A program made the position numbers and the translations under genes. A DNA stretch of 64,000 bases from Gnetum montanum (taxonomy: Eukaryota; Streptophyta; Gnetopsida; Gnetales; Gnetaceae), in assembly GCA_015680685.1 (NCBI GenBank), contig MNCI01027311.1, positions 124,001-188,000 on the forward strand, read 5' to 3'. Each line of letters opens with the position of its first letter. Position 1 is the first letter of the stretch. This document shows positions 1-12,543 of this stretch, in pieces. The notes under the pieces were generated by a model. The model worked only from the letters and a program-made list of their open reading frames with translations, searched no databases and was not told the DNA's origin.

Positions 1-371
1 CATAAAACCCAAGCCTAAACATTCATTGTAAAATGTGGAGATTGTAATCCTTGAGATGCAATTTCACATAATTTAGCTTTTTGGGCTAAGAAGTGCTTCA
101 TAAGTGATCAAAGCCTCAATCCTTAAGTGGAAAAAGTCATATCATGTCTATATTTGAGTTTAAAGGGGTAAAAAATGCCTTTTGGACCACCAAAATTGGC
201 ATTTTCATGTGTTTTGTGGGGGATATGACCTTTGCTACAGTAGAATCACCTATGTTTAGTATGAGCAAATGTAACATCACCAATGCCCTGCGTTGGGGGG
301 TTTAACACTTACCCCACCTAGCATTACAACTACATTCTCAGAATTACTCTAGTATGGTCATAGCACCTCAT
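1..371. repeat. Repeat E, left copy, part 1
   Basis: No gene is visible. The stretch aligns by eye, in the same orientation, with about 56330-56650: both share the words CATTGTAAA, TTTCACATA, GGTCAAAGCCTCA, TCTATATTTG and AATGCCTTTTG in the same order. It is cut at 371 by a solo LTR and continues at 2617. Family unknown; it could be one LTR of an older element, because the second copy lies beyond the nested block on the right. Confidence 0.6.
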
Positions 372-2611
372 TGTAGCGACCGAAAACATTGATGGCTAGA
401 ACATTGAGAGGTCACCAGGTGTACAGCCTAACCTTGGATCCATGGGAGGGCTGTGCTGGGTTAAACAGAAGCAGGGTGCCCTAAATAGTCTAGTCGATCA
501 GACAGGGACTTAATTGTTGTATGATAACCTTTCGTAAATGTTGGTTTTAAAAATGTTATATTCACATTAAGCGATGAGTGGAAAACGTAAATTGATCGAG
601 GGTGATGCAAAACATAAAGATAACAGAGAAAAATGAAGTAGGCTTGGGTGAGAAAGTGCACCGCCCCAAGATCAGGGAATTTGATCTTTTCTTGACTAAA
701 GGTGTACAACTGATATGCAGCACTAGAGAGGCACAAATTACAATAGAGCAGTATGGTCACAGGCATTTATATTTTTGTCAATAGCTTGCTAACAAGATTT
801 CTTTGCTTGCTAATCCCTTGCCAAAACAAATCGCCAGAAAGCCAAATGCTAAGAATTCCAATCGTGAAAAAGCCAAAATGCTAAAGGAAGCCAACAATGC
901 CAAAAGCCAGTTCTCAAAGCCAACCAAAAGCCAACCAACCCCTTGAACTTTGTTCACTGGGGTATTTATAGGACCAGGAGTAGGCGAAAAATTTGGTTTG
1001 GGTGCCATGTGTCTTGGGTCCCACAGAGTGTGAATGAGACTATGCTATGTTGTTGTGAGATGCTAGATGTGAAACCTGCTATGCTATGACCATATGGCTA
1101 AAACTGCATGTGCCAGAGTCCAGAAAACTACCATGCTAGGAAATTCCAACAATAAATGCAAAGTGGAGCCTATGCTCTAGGACTACGTCTTCCCTGATCT
1201 TGCGAGCAGGGTAAAGCATAGGGACAACTTTGGGGATAAGCAAGGGGTGCAAAATAAAGAAAACTTGCTAATCTATTCATTGAAGAAATTCTAGGATGAG
1301 AGTGGCCACTACTAATAAGTTTTGGAGCCAACTGAAGATGCCTCAGGGCCCCCATGCAAGTGTTACGCTATTTACACTACCTAGCATATTTGCGTAGTGT
1401 AAACACTCACATGCTATGCTGTGCTATGTTACGTAGCATAGCATAGCCGCCAGTCTCGAGAGAGAAATCTTGTCTAACATCTAAAAACACCTATATGAGG
1501 CCTAGCTAGGAAAACAATTGCAACCTTTTCTTTCATGCTAAAAGTTCTTGAGACCTACTGAGTTCATCCTTGGGATATTTTTAAGCCTTGTGTCCCAGCT
1601 ACATTGTGTTACACTATGTATTGTAGCATAGCGTAGCAACCAATGTGACATGCATCCCTATATGATTTTCAATTCTTTGTCTAGAAACTTTATTTGGGGC
1701 CTGAGGGCAAAGTGGGATAGGCAGTGTTGGAGGCTAAAGTATGGCCAAGTGCAATCCTCTTGCTAAAACCACTTGGTAAAGGGTCTCTGTACGTTCTGTC
1801 CTTACTACGCTATGCTATGCTACATAGTGTAGCACCCTATGTTGCTTGGATTCTAACTTATTTTGCAAACACTTTATTATAGAATGTTGGTCATGTCCTG
1901 GCATGTCAATACAGTAAACTTGTTTGACAATTGAAATATGGGCAAGTACGCTTACTCCCTCAGGGCCATGTGAGTAAGAGTATTGTTAGGATGCATCCTT
2001 TCTACACCATGCTATGCTACATAGAGTAGCATAGTGTAGCACTCAAATTATAATGGTTTCTGACAAAACTTGCCATTTTTCACCATATTATGTTGCTCAA
2101 GCATCAAGGATGAAGTGGGGTAGATGTCCCAGGGAATTGAATTGTTGTCAACTGCATCTTTTAGTACCCATTCAATCTTCTCAAGGACTGCTACACTGTG
2201 CAACGTAGTAGGTTCCTTTAGTTAGAAAAATTTCTAAACTGTTTAGCTCATCTTGAACACTTTTGGTAGCTCCTAGCATGGTCTCTGGGTAGGCTATCAG
2301 CCAGGTCAAGTATCAAGCTAGGAAAGCTAGAGAGTTCAGCAAGCCTGTCAAACTTGGAGATAGAAAACTTTCCGAACTGCATGGTTTGCCCCTAGTGCCT
2401 CTTTCATGCAAACTGGCCTTATGGCTAGGTTCCATGCTGACTATGCTATAAAGGGTAGTAGGCAGGCCTGGAAGTGGCCTTGTAGTCATTAGGACTTCTA
2501 GGATGCTATGTTGTCCAGATGATCCATCCTGATGCTACACTTGTGGAAATCCTTGCCCAAATTTCAAGACTCTGCTGAAGCATCACAGTCTTGAAATTTT
2601 ATGGTGTTTCA
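372..2611 (-). mobile_element. Solo LTR related to the LTR of element B
   Basis: It starts TGTAGCGACC and ends GGTGTTTCA, matching the ends of element B's LTR in window orientation, and is flanked by a perfect 5-base target duplication CTCAT (367-371 and 2612-2616). Shared internal blocks with B's LTR include the segment around 410-510 (gtctagtcgatcagac) and 1160-1260 (GGAGCCTATGCTCTAGGACT). At about 2240 bases it is longer than B's 1769-base LTR. No internal coding sequence remains, so it probably arose by LTR-LTR recombination. Palindromic CTATGCTACGTAGCATAG-type words recur at about 1385-1445, 1610-1640, 1805-1830 and 2010-2040. Confidence 0.85.
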
Positions 2612-3480
2612 CTCATCATTGTTCCAATCTCAACAGTCATACTACACCCACAGCATTATTGATGCATCTCAATGTGGCTATTGTAGGCTCAACATTGTTC
2701 CTAAAAGACTAGCATGGGTGGAAGAAGCCAGCATGGGTAAAATTTATATGTACTATTTCTTATAATTGGAGGGATTTTGGTACCTTGGGGATATCAAAAC
2801 TTACCATACATAGAAACCATGTTAGATTTAGATACTTGCAACACCTACACATGACATCAATCTATCAATAATTAGTCAAACATTTGCAACAATATTTATG
2901 TCCATGAAACCTATAAAAACCAAGCTCCAACACCATGAAAAGGTTCCACTTCTTTGGCATTCAAGAGCTTTGAAAATTCACTTTAAGCACAAATATTTTG
3001 AGATCAAATTTCAATGTGAAACCCATAGACATTTTTACCATTTTTACCCCTTGAGATTATGTGAACTTTAGTAGCAATGCTAAGCAACCTAGGCACTAAG
3101 GCTCCCACCATGGATTTTTCTTATAGCCCAAAACCCCCACACATCTTAGCCCCCTAAACCACAAACCTTGCAGATCTGGTGAGGAATGTAGCAAGGTTTT
3201 GCAATCATGCAAGTTGTGGAGCATTTGAACCATGGAGTTGACTATGGCACCCAAAGGCTACTTGTTCTAATAGATTCCAAACCCCTAGTGAAGTGAACTC
3301 TTTACTTCCTTAGGTATTGCTTATACACACTCTAAACTCTCTTTACTTTAATTATAATAAAGTTTATAGTTTCATTTGTTATGCAAGTTAGAGTATATTT
3401 ATTTTCCATTCTATGCATCCATTTTCAGAGCTACATTGTATCTTTACCTTATTACCGCTATTTACACTTTGTAAGTCCCT
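2612..3480. repeat. Repeat E, left copy, part 2
   Basis: Starts with the right target duplication of the solo LTR and then continues repeat E. It shares a CCTATAAAA..CAAGCTC..CA motif and surrounding words with about 57170-57200 in the right copy. No open reading frame is supported. The end near 3480 is approximate, set where LINE-like coding sequence begins to be recognisable. Confidence 0.45.
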
Positions 3481-6410
3481 AGGTGATTGGCAAGATAATA
3501 TAGAGTAACTCAAATACTATTTTTTGGAGACCATTGGTGTCTAGGGTTAAAGTTGTTCTAGCTAAGATCTTCAGTTTTCTAGCAACTAAATTTTTCAATT
3601 GCTATTCTATTGACTTCATGGAGGTGAATGATCATCTTAGTTCTGATCCACATATTGTTAATGATTTTCTTCAAAGATATTATTAACCTATCTTTATCTC
3701 AAATAGGCTTGATCAAGATGAATATTTTACTAATTTTGATCACTTACCCAATATCACCCATAGTAGTCACAACAATCTTCTAGCTCAAGATATCTCTCTT
3801 TCTAGAATGAAAGTGGCTATGTTTAGCTTGTCCAATTATAAAGCTCCTAGTTTTGATGGAATTCCCATCAAATTCTTTAAAAATCATTGGGATGTTTTTG
3901 ATTTAGACCTTTATTATGTTTTCATTGAAGCCATTACTCAGCATTCTCTTGGACTCAACTGTAATAGATGATTCATCTATCTTATTCCTAAGGAATGTGA
4001 TCTCTCTTTGATTGGTAATTGATATTGTATTACTCTCTTGAATTCAATTTATATAATTTGGTCAAACATCTTGCTAAAAGATTAAAGCTAATTATTCCTT
4101 AGATAATTATCCTAGTGTAAACTAGTTTTGTCAAAGATAGATATGTTCTAGAATGTTGTTGTGGCCTAGAAGGGTATGCAATGGGATGAGGATTCGAATC
4201 AAAACTTATATTTTCCTAAGCTTGATTATGCTAAAGCATATGATAAAATTGAATGGAAATTTAATGAAAAATATGGTTTTAATGAAAAATTTATTAGGAT
4301 AGTGGAGATACTCTTTGTCGATGCTAATGCCCTTGTGGCTTGTAATGTTGTCTTGAATAATTATTTTATTCCTGAGCACTTAGTTAGGCAAGGCTACCCT
4401 CTTGCTCCTTAGCCCTTCATCCTTGCTATTGATTTTTTCAGTCATGCTATTCATAAGGACAATGAACAGAATTTTCTTCAAGGTATTTTCATTGATTATA
4501 ATGTTCCTTCCTTACTAAATATGCATTTTGCAGATGACTTCTTTTTTATAATTAAGAATGAAAAATTTATTGTTGATCATGTTTTTTATCTATTGATTAA
4601 TATTGTAAGCTCTCTAGCTTCCAAATTAATTAGTTCAAATCTTCAATCTTTTATAATAAGGGGATTCAAGATTGGGCTTTGTCTAAATCTTGGCATTGTT
4701 TAGAAAAGGATCATGTTTTCAAGTTGTTGGGCATTCCTTTTTCCTTTGTTGAGTCTTCAAAAACTTTATGGGATAATATAGTGAAGAAAATTGAACAAAA
4801 AATTCTCAAGTGGATGAAAAAGAAGCTTCTCTGGCTAGAAATTTTATTATTTGCAAGTATATCATCTAGGATACTCATGTATATTATTCTTCATGCTAGG
4901 ATTCTAGTATTTCTACTTATCATTTCATTGATCAACTTGTTAGAAATTTTCTTTGGAATAGTATCCATTCTAAGAAAGGATTGTGTTGGGTTGCTTTGAA
5001 CATTTTCATCTCCCACAAAGAGGATGATGGATTAGGACTTCTAAACTACTATAAGTAGGATATTTTTTTATGTGTCAAATGGGTGGCTAAATTCATATCT
5101 AGCTTTGAGCCTTGGAAGCTTATTTTTCTTAAGTGCATTCAGAAAAATGCATACCTTTAGTGCATAGCTTTGAGCCTTTGGAAGCTTACCTTTAGTATTT
5201 TTGGAAAAATGCTCATCTTTTTAACTACAACCTTTTTCCTAAAGGTATGAATATTTTAGATTCCATTCTCATCAAAAACATTTGGAAGGGTTGGAGCTTT
5301 ATTAGTGAGTTTTGAAACTTTAATAATATTACTATTTCTTCCTATATTCTTGATAAGATTTCTCCTTGGTGGCTTTCCATTAACAATGAACCTTGGGCTA
5401 TTAAGTGTCCTCATCTTTGTAGTACTTGGAGCAAGCTTGGCATCTCCTCCCTTTCATCTCTTCTCTTACATAATCATTGGATTACTTGGTTTGAGTGTCA
5501 ATATCTTTATGGTATCAATGCTTCTCATAAATTTGTATTTTCTAATATTTTGGATAGCTTGACCAAAAGTGTAGCTATTGAAAATTCTCATAATATATTT
5601 CTTGATTTTTTTGGGATTAATGATCATCAAGTTTTTCCTCATCATTCTGAGATTGTGTATACTCTTATCGGTTCTAATTCTAATATCTAGCCAAGATTCA
5701 ACCATCTTTGGAAGGTTAATCTCAATGTGTAGATTTGGAAGTAATGTATTTAGATGATTTGGAATGTTCCTACTCCTTCAAAGATTAGACATTTTATGTG
5801 GTATTTAGTTCACCAAGGTTTATCTATTGGTATTTGATGCTCTCATTTGGATGTTCTTTAGCCAAAATGTCGTATATGTAACAAGAAGAATATGTTTACC
5901 CATTGTTTTTTTTACTTGTCCCCTTGCTCATAGCTCTTAGACTTAGTGTAGTAGGTATTTATAGGGTTTTTAGCCAAGACTAGATGAAGTTTTATTTGGT
6001 GAAACTCCTCAACTTCAAGGATCTTTACTTTATACTTGGTGTTGCTTTCTTCCCCTTATCCTTCATGCCATGTAGAAGTTCCAATGTAATGTGATTTGTC
6101 AAAGAGATTCTCATGCTAATGTTCTCCCTTTTTCAATTCAAAGAGACATTATTCAACAACTGATGCTTCAACTAAGTCCTTGATTTTTTCTCTCCTTTGT
6201 TTTCTTGTCTATTTCTTTTTAACAAGGTTCTTATTTGATCTCCTTTTCCCTTCCCTGTGGAAAGGTTTTCAAGTTTAGTTTTAAAAACGTATATACATCG
6301 AGGCCTCCCCAATTCTATTTGGTATTTGTTTCCTTCTTTTTTCTTTTTTTGATGTTTCTCCTCTCTCTCTCTGGTCTCTCTTTTATACTCTGGGTTTTTC
6401 ACTTTTAATA
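3481..6410 (+). pseudogene. Decayed L1-type LINE, ORF2 (copy 1)
   Basis: Remnant of a non-LTR retrotransposon ORF2, coding for a reverse transcriptase that copies its own mRNA at a nicked target. Visible pieces in order: KAPSFDGIP near 3840, the typical plant L1 opening of the RT; LDYAKAYDKIEW near 4215-4256, RT motif A with its aspartate; FADD at about 4527-4538, the catalytic YADD-box equivalent; and near 5760-5930 a zf-RVT-like stretch, WNVPTPSKIRHFMW followed by a C..C run. The frame is broken by many stops and shifts. The tail at 6160-6410 (CTCCTTTTCCCTTCCCTGTGG followed by a T-rich run) matches the tail of LINE copy 2 at 56189-56285. The 5' end and endonuclease domain were not recognised. 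Confidence 0.8.
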
Positions 6411-9009
6411 TACTTAATTAATGGGGTCCAACCACCCCCTCCCCCCAACAAGTTTAATTTTAATAGGTATGATGATCTAACACATTATTATGTTATACTT
6501 AAATTCTTTGTAAATATCATATTGCTTATATGTCTAGAATATACATATTTTATGTAGTTTCAATTCTAACAACCCCCCACTTATCTTATGAAATTATAAT
6601 ATTAGTAAGGATAAGCCACACTTGTAACAATCCCACATTCTAAGAATGGAGATCTCAAAACATATTGGTAATTAGTGCCTATTACTCTACTTAATAATAC
6701 TTATGGAATTCTACATAAATACATGGCTTGCTAAATTCAAACGATTATAGAAGGTATCATCACATTGAAGTAGACTGGTTTTGTTAAAGGTAGACATATC
6801 TTCAATAGTATTATTATAGCTTAGGAGGAAATGTAGTGGGCTTTTGATACTAACAAAAACATTACTTTTATTCAGTTAGATTATGCTAAAGCTTATAATA
6901 AGATTGAATAAAATTTCATTATTTCTGGTCTTTAAAAATTAGAATTTAGTAATTATTTTATTTTTCTTGTTTGTATTCTACTCACTAATGCTAATGCTTA
7001 AGCTACTACTAATTTTGAATTGAGTTCCTTTTTCTCTCTTTAGTGGTCATTTTGGCAAATATTTTCCTCTAGCTTGCTATCTTTTTATTATTGTTACAGA
7101 CTTTCTTTTACATGATTTGCATTATGATCTACAAAGGAATATCATTAAAAAAATTCAATTAATCAACAAGGTACATAATTGCTTAATATACACATTGTAT
7201 ATGATTCTTTTTTTATGATTAAAAATTATTTATAACATATCAATACTCTTTTAGCTAAAGTAGAAGATTACTACATGTTATCTAACTCTTCTATCAATTG
7301 GCAAAAATTTGTTGTTTATTATAATAACAATATTGATGGCTAGGTTACTTTCAAATCTTGAAAAATATTTTAAAAAGATTCTATCGTTAAAATTTTAGGA
7401 ATACGTTTTCTTTGAGCTTAATCTTACTATTTTATAAAATTATGTTATTGATAAAATTGAAAAGAAGGTTGATAAATGAAAAGAAAAAAAAACCTCACCT
7501 TTACTAGCAAAGTTTTAGTTATTAAGAAAATACTTTAATCAACTTATGTTTGTTACTCTAATTGTTGGAATCATTCTAAAACTTCTTATGATAGAATTAA
7601 TCATATTATCTATTAATTTCTTTGATCTTCTCAAAAATATAGAAAAGGTTTTTCTATAGTACCTTGTGATAATTACACTGATAGTAAGAAAGATGGAGGA
7701 CTTGGCCTTATTAATTATTATAACTAGGCATTTCACTTGTATTAAAATGGATTAGAAAGTGCATTAATGGAGATGATATTTGGACACTCCTTTTAAGAAA
7801 TAAACATATGCAAAAAAAAAAACCTAAAGATGATAACAATTGATCTTCTGATAACTTTCTTCACTACTGTCTTTGTCCTTAGACCATTTCTATTCCTAGT
7901 TTTCCAATTCTTAAACAAATTTAACAGACATGGTCAAAGCTTAATAAATATTAAAATTATAATCATCTTATAGTTTTAGAAGATATTCTTAAGCAAATTA
8001 GCCCATGGTGACTTTCTTCTAATTAAGGATCTTGGGCTACTAATTCATCTAGATTGTGTACCACTTGGAGCACATTTAGTATCATTGAAATTTCTTATCT
8101 ATGTATACATGGTAGATGGATTACATGAAATGAAGGTTCTAGCTTCTATGGTTTAAATAGAAAGAGAAAAATTAATTGTAAAAAATTAATATCTAACTTT
8201 AAAAATCTATATAAAGTTAATAACAATTTAGATCAAGCTTTTCTAGATATTTTTTGAAAGGATAGAAAATCTATTTTTTCTTTTAATTCAAAAGTTACAA
8301 GATTATAAAAAAGGATGAATTTTTTCATTACAAATTCAATAAAGCTTAAAAAATGAATTTATCATGATACTTTTGGATGAAGAAAATGAAAATTATTTGA
8401 TGGAATCCTATCTTTTCTAAAATTCATATATTTTCATGGTATCTTATTTATCAAGGTCTTTCTATTAACACTCACATATGAGAAATGTTTTATCTTAATG
8501 TTGTCTTTGTATGAGTAAAAACTCATTTTCTCATGTTTTTTAAAATATTTTGTTGCTCATTATGCTTGAAAATGAGATCCAAAATTTGTAATAACTTTCA
8601 ACCAAGCATTAATGAAGTTATTCTTAGTGATGAACTTTCTTTATCTACTTTATTTCTTTACATTTGGAAATATCTTTGACAACTTGTTCTCTACCCTGTT
8701 TGGAAGGTTTAGTGTGTAGTTATTTTCAAATAGTAAGATAATAACTATGATCTCTCCTCACAAGTTAAATATAAATTCTTAAAGATGTTACTTTTCAACT
8801 ACAGCTTCAAGTAAAAGATAAATAATTAATTTATTTTCTACAATATTAATTTATTTTTATTTTGGGGGCTTAAGGATAAAATGATTTTAGCTTTTGTTGC
8901 TATGTGTTAATTATTTCTATTGATGTTTCTATTCTTTTTAGAAAAAATTTTACCCTTCTCTTTACAAGAAATACTTTAGTGATAAGTGAAAACCCATGAG
9001 GGTGCTTCT
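6411..9009 (+). pseudogene. Decayed L1-type LINE, ORF2 (copy 2), 5' portion
   Basis: A second, more AT-rich and more degraded LINE ORF2. Supporting segments: TGFVKGRHIFNS near 6775 followed by LDYAKAYNKIE near 6880, the RT region aligned to copy 1, and a zf-RVT-like stretch near 8400-8530 (WNPIFSKIHIFSWYL, then GLSINTHI). 6411-6600 is non-coding spacer with a C-run at 6434-6448. The reading frame is shattered by stops. Element B is inserted at 9009/9010 within the 3' untranslated tail, and the rest of the tail is at 56189-56285. Positions 9005-9009 (CTTCT) form the left target duplication of element B. Confidence 0.75.
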
Positions 9010-10778
9010 TGTGACATCCAAAAATGTCAATGACTGGAACACCGAGAGCTCCACGAGTGTATAGCCTAATCCCAAATCCATGTGAGGGTCATGCTGGGAG
9101 AAATGGAAATGAGGTGCCTTGAATGGTCTGGTTGATCAGATAGGAAATTACATGGTGTAACAATAACCATTTGTAAACAGAGTTTTAGTGAGCTTTGTGT
9201 AGAAGTCGGGACAACAATCAAGAATATTACATAACATAACATGAATATGTAAATGCATATTGATAGTAGAAGAAAGTGCAAAAAGTAAATGCTAAGAAAT
9301 TTGAAACAAGAATAGTAGTAGTGTAGTACTATAGTCACAGTCTCTAGGATGTCGTGGACTCAATGTTGGTAGCTATGGAAGAGGCTAAACCTATTGGGTT
9401 GGTAGTTATCACACTATGCAGGTGTAATGAAGACTATTACGATGCTTAACTAGGTGTCAAGCTTAGGTGCTCAAGTATGGGAGTGATGAAAATGCTAAGA
9501 GCACTCTAATGCTTGATGCCTAAAATGATTCACTAACCCACCCCTAGAATGCTATGTATCAGGGTATTTATAAAGCTACGATTGATGTGAGAGGCAGATT
9601 GGATGCCACGTGGCCTGTGTCCCACATCACATAGGCATGGACAAGTCCTATTAACATATTATTTTGAAAATGTCAAGCTCTAAGTGTTTAGCTCATAGTG
9701 TTATGCTCTATAGGATAGGAACCTGCACTCAGAAACTACCAAACTATGACCACACCACCTGGGCTACATGCATTGGAGTCTAAAGGACTTCCATGTACCT
9801 ATAAATAATGCCGAAACAAGTGCAACTTCGAGCCTATGCTCTGGGACTATGTCTTCCCCCTCTTTTGAGTAGGATCAAGTGTAGGGAAAATTTTGGGAAT
9901 CAATGAGGGTTGCAAAAGCAAATAAAACTATTGATCTTGGTCATCAGAGGGCCATCAAAGCTAAAATTAAGGTTGATGTTGAGTTCTAGAAGCTTCTAGA
10001 GGCATTCAGAGGAATTTCTCAAGTGTCACACTATCTACGCTGCATAGTCTGACAAAGCGTAGTGTGAACACTTAGAAACATTTTACAAATTTTGACTTGT
10101 TATGTTGTCTACGTTGCGTAACATAGTAGAGCATAGCACCAATACTTTGATGAATTTTGTCAAAATTTGTAATGTTTCTTCATGACATGCTAGCCACACT
10201 CTAGGGTGTAGTAGGATGGGCAACCTCAGAAGTTAGAAAATGGCCAAATGCATCTTCCATGTCTAGATAGCTTGATAGATTTCTTGTTCAACACTTAGAA
10301 AAATTTGACCTTGAAACATGTGTCACATTCGCTATGCTGTGCAGCATGGCACAGCATGATAGGCCCAAAAGATAGAGAATTTTCCAAACTCTTTTTTTTA
10401 TCTTGAATGCTTTTGACAACCTCTAGCCTGATGCTTGGGTGAACTAGCAACTAGGACATATGTCAAGCTCGACAAGATAGAGAGCATAGTGAGCTTAATA
10501 GTCCAGGAGATAGAAAATTTGCCAATTTTTTTGGTCCATCCCCAATAGACCTTGATAGCTTCTAGCTTGACATTTGTGTACAGAAGTGTGTGCTATGCTA
10601 GTTGTGCTATGGAGCGTAGTAGGAAAACTTAGAAATTTTTTGAAAAAATCAAGACTTCTAGTATGATACATTGTCTATGTTATGTAGCATGACACTAGAT
10701 AGAAAAATTTAGCTTAAGTTTTCACACTTAGACAAATCTGTCATTGAACTGCAAGAGCCTGAAATTGGTGGTGTTTCA
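9010..10778 (-). repeat. 3' LTR of element B
   Basis: Runs TGTGACATCC...GTGTTTCA in window orientation, so on the element's strand it begins TGAAACACC and ends in CA. It matches 44467-45389 plus 55265-56188. The block near 9829 (GAGCCTATGCTCTGGGACTA) marks the site where element C sits in the other LTR. Copies of the GCTATG/GCGTAG palindromic words occur at about 10030-10135 and 10325-10360, weaker than in A's LTRs. Confidence 0.9.
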
Positions 10779-10801
10779 CTAGTCCCTCTTTGTTGATGTC
10801 A
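10779..10801 (-). promoter_or_regulatory. Polypurine tract of element B
   Basis: On the minus strand AACAAAGAGGGACTAG runs directly into the TG of the 3' LTR. The same box occurs next to the 3' LTRs of A (AAAGAGGGGCCAA) and C (AACAAAGAGGGACCAA). It would prime plus-strand DNA synthesis. Confidence 0.8.
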
Positions 10802-12329
10802 AGAGGACTAGCCTAAGAGATGTTGAAAAAGAATATGAAACACCAAAATGAACAAGACACCAACACCATTCATTAGTGCTTGCTTGGATGACACTTTGCT
10901 ATGCTTGAGAGTGCCAAAGCAATAAGGTATAACAGGGAGTAGTTTAGGGAGATGGATCAAGGGACTATGGATGGAGAGGATAGCTGTGGTATGCAATGCC
11001 ATGATGCCTTATCACTAAAGCATGATCCCTTATTAGAGTGCTTGTGAGGGAGTTAACATGCGGAGGTGTTCTCCCCTTTGGATTTTGACCTTTCATTGGA
11101 GTGCTTGTGAGATACTTGATACAGGGCTAGACTGGTTGCAAGACAACAACTGTGCCATTTGACTTGGGCACTTGGCTTGTCCTATTTTATTTTTCTTTTT
11201 TTTCTCTCTCTCTCTTTTCATTCTTTTTATTTATTTTTATTATTTCATCATTTTTTTTTCATTTTCATTCATTATTTTTCTTTTATATTGTTGGGCAAAT
11301 TAAGGCAACCACATTGAATCTATAGGACAGGTGTTTCCTCCCTAGGATGAGTTGTGTTACATTCATGTGGGGATTTGACTACAAAACAAAGGCTCCCCAT
11401 GGGACAAGTTGTGTTATGTCCATCATGGGTTCAAAAACTGATTGTGGGAAAGGTTACATGTGCATTGGGGAAGCTTGCATGGGATGTGGGAGATTCCAAG
11501 ATAAAGAGGTAGAGGTTAGTTTCACTAAGGGGATAGGAGGGATGTGCACTCTTAAGTAGCTGGGTAAGCTGAAGTGGACACATTAGAACAATGCAGTGCC
11601 TTGACATCACAATGAAATGCACCCTTCAACGATGTCACCCAAGCTTCATCTTGCAAATGCAAAATAGAGAAAACAAGAAAAATAACCACCAAGTGAGATG
11701 AGGGTGAAGTCCTATTTGCCTAGGCATTGCAAGGGCTACGAGTGTTGCATCAGTTGTGTGCACTATTTGAAGTAGGAAGGTTGGTGCAAGTGTTGGTGGT
11801 GGTAGGCTATAAAGCTCCATCAACCATACCAAAAATAAGCACTTCAGTGTCTAGGGAAAATGGTGATGTAGGTGCTCAAGAATCCTCACCAAAGGAAAAA
11901 GCTAGGAAACTCAGCCATAGGGTGAGGGTCCATGCTACTGAATGCTCTTCCAAACTTAGATGATGATGAGGGCTGAAGGATGGTAGTATTGTGGTTGGGC
12001 CATAGTACTACTGGAACTCTAGTGAGTGCTACTAATGGTGAGAGCTACAACCAAAAGGATGGGTGGTGGTGATGGTAGCTCTAGAAGGTCAACAAGATGA
12101 TAAACAACATCTCTGGAAGATCAGCAAGATGCCAAGGATGGTGATGCTACAAATGTCCCAAAGGATTTTTCCTTGACAATGTGAACTTCATTCTAGAATT
12201 GCAATATCCCATCCCATTGTACCTAAGAGGTGTGGGTAGGTGATGGAAGATTGGAAGTATTCTTGCTTGCTTTTCCACAGAACTATGTGTGTTGAACTGT
12301 AGGTGCTAAATCATGAACCCAATTTTAGG
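10802..12329 (-). other. 3' untranslated region of element B
   Basis: No supported coding sequence. A T-rich stretch lies at 11185-11290. Around 11981-12007 there is a degraded hairpin (TATTGTGG, loop TTGGG, CCATAGTA) that is perfect in the corresponding part of element A (35797-35817), so the two 3' regions are homologous. Confidence 0.55.
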
Positions 12330-12500
12330 TCTTGGTATACTACCTATTGTGCTAGTTTAAGGTCCTAACAGACCACTGTGCTAGTTTAACGCCATAGCAG
12401 ATGGTGGATGGACAGTTTAAGGTCATAGCAAATCATGTTTTCGATGCTAGTTTAACATCATAGCCCAAAGATGTTCTGTGCCAGTTTAACGTCATAGTAA
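12330..12500 (-). repeat. TTAAACTAGC array after integrase, element B
   Basis: Degenerate units reading CTATGACGTTAAACTAGC on the minus strand; in window orientation GCTAGTTTAA recurs every 30-55 bases (about 12352, 12382, 12413, 12449, 12480, with sequence changes). It matches the array that follows the integrase of element A at 35070-35520. Confidence 0.75.
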
Positions 12501-12543
12501 TGTTCTGCTTACCTTTCTTGTATCATCAATGTGATACTACATA

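Noticed and set aside
11347-11622. Short overlapping open frames in the 3' region of element B, one cysteine-rich
   Set aside because: Both strands are open over the same bases, there is no homologue in A's 3' region, and codon structure is unconvincing.
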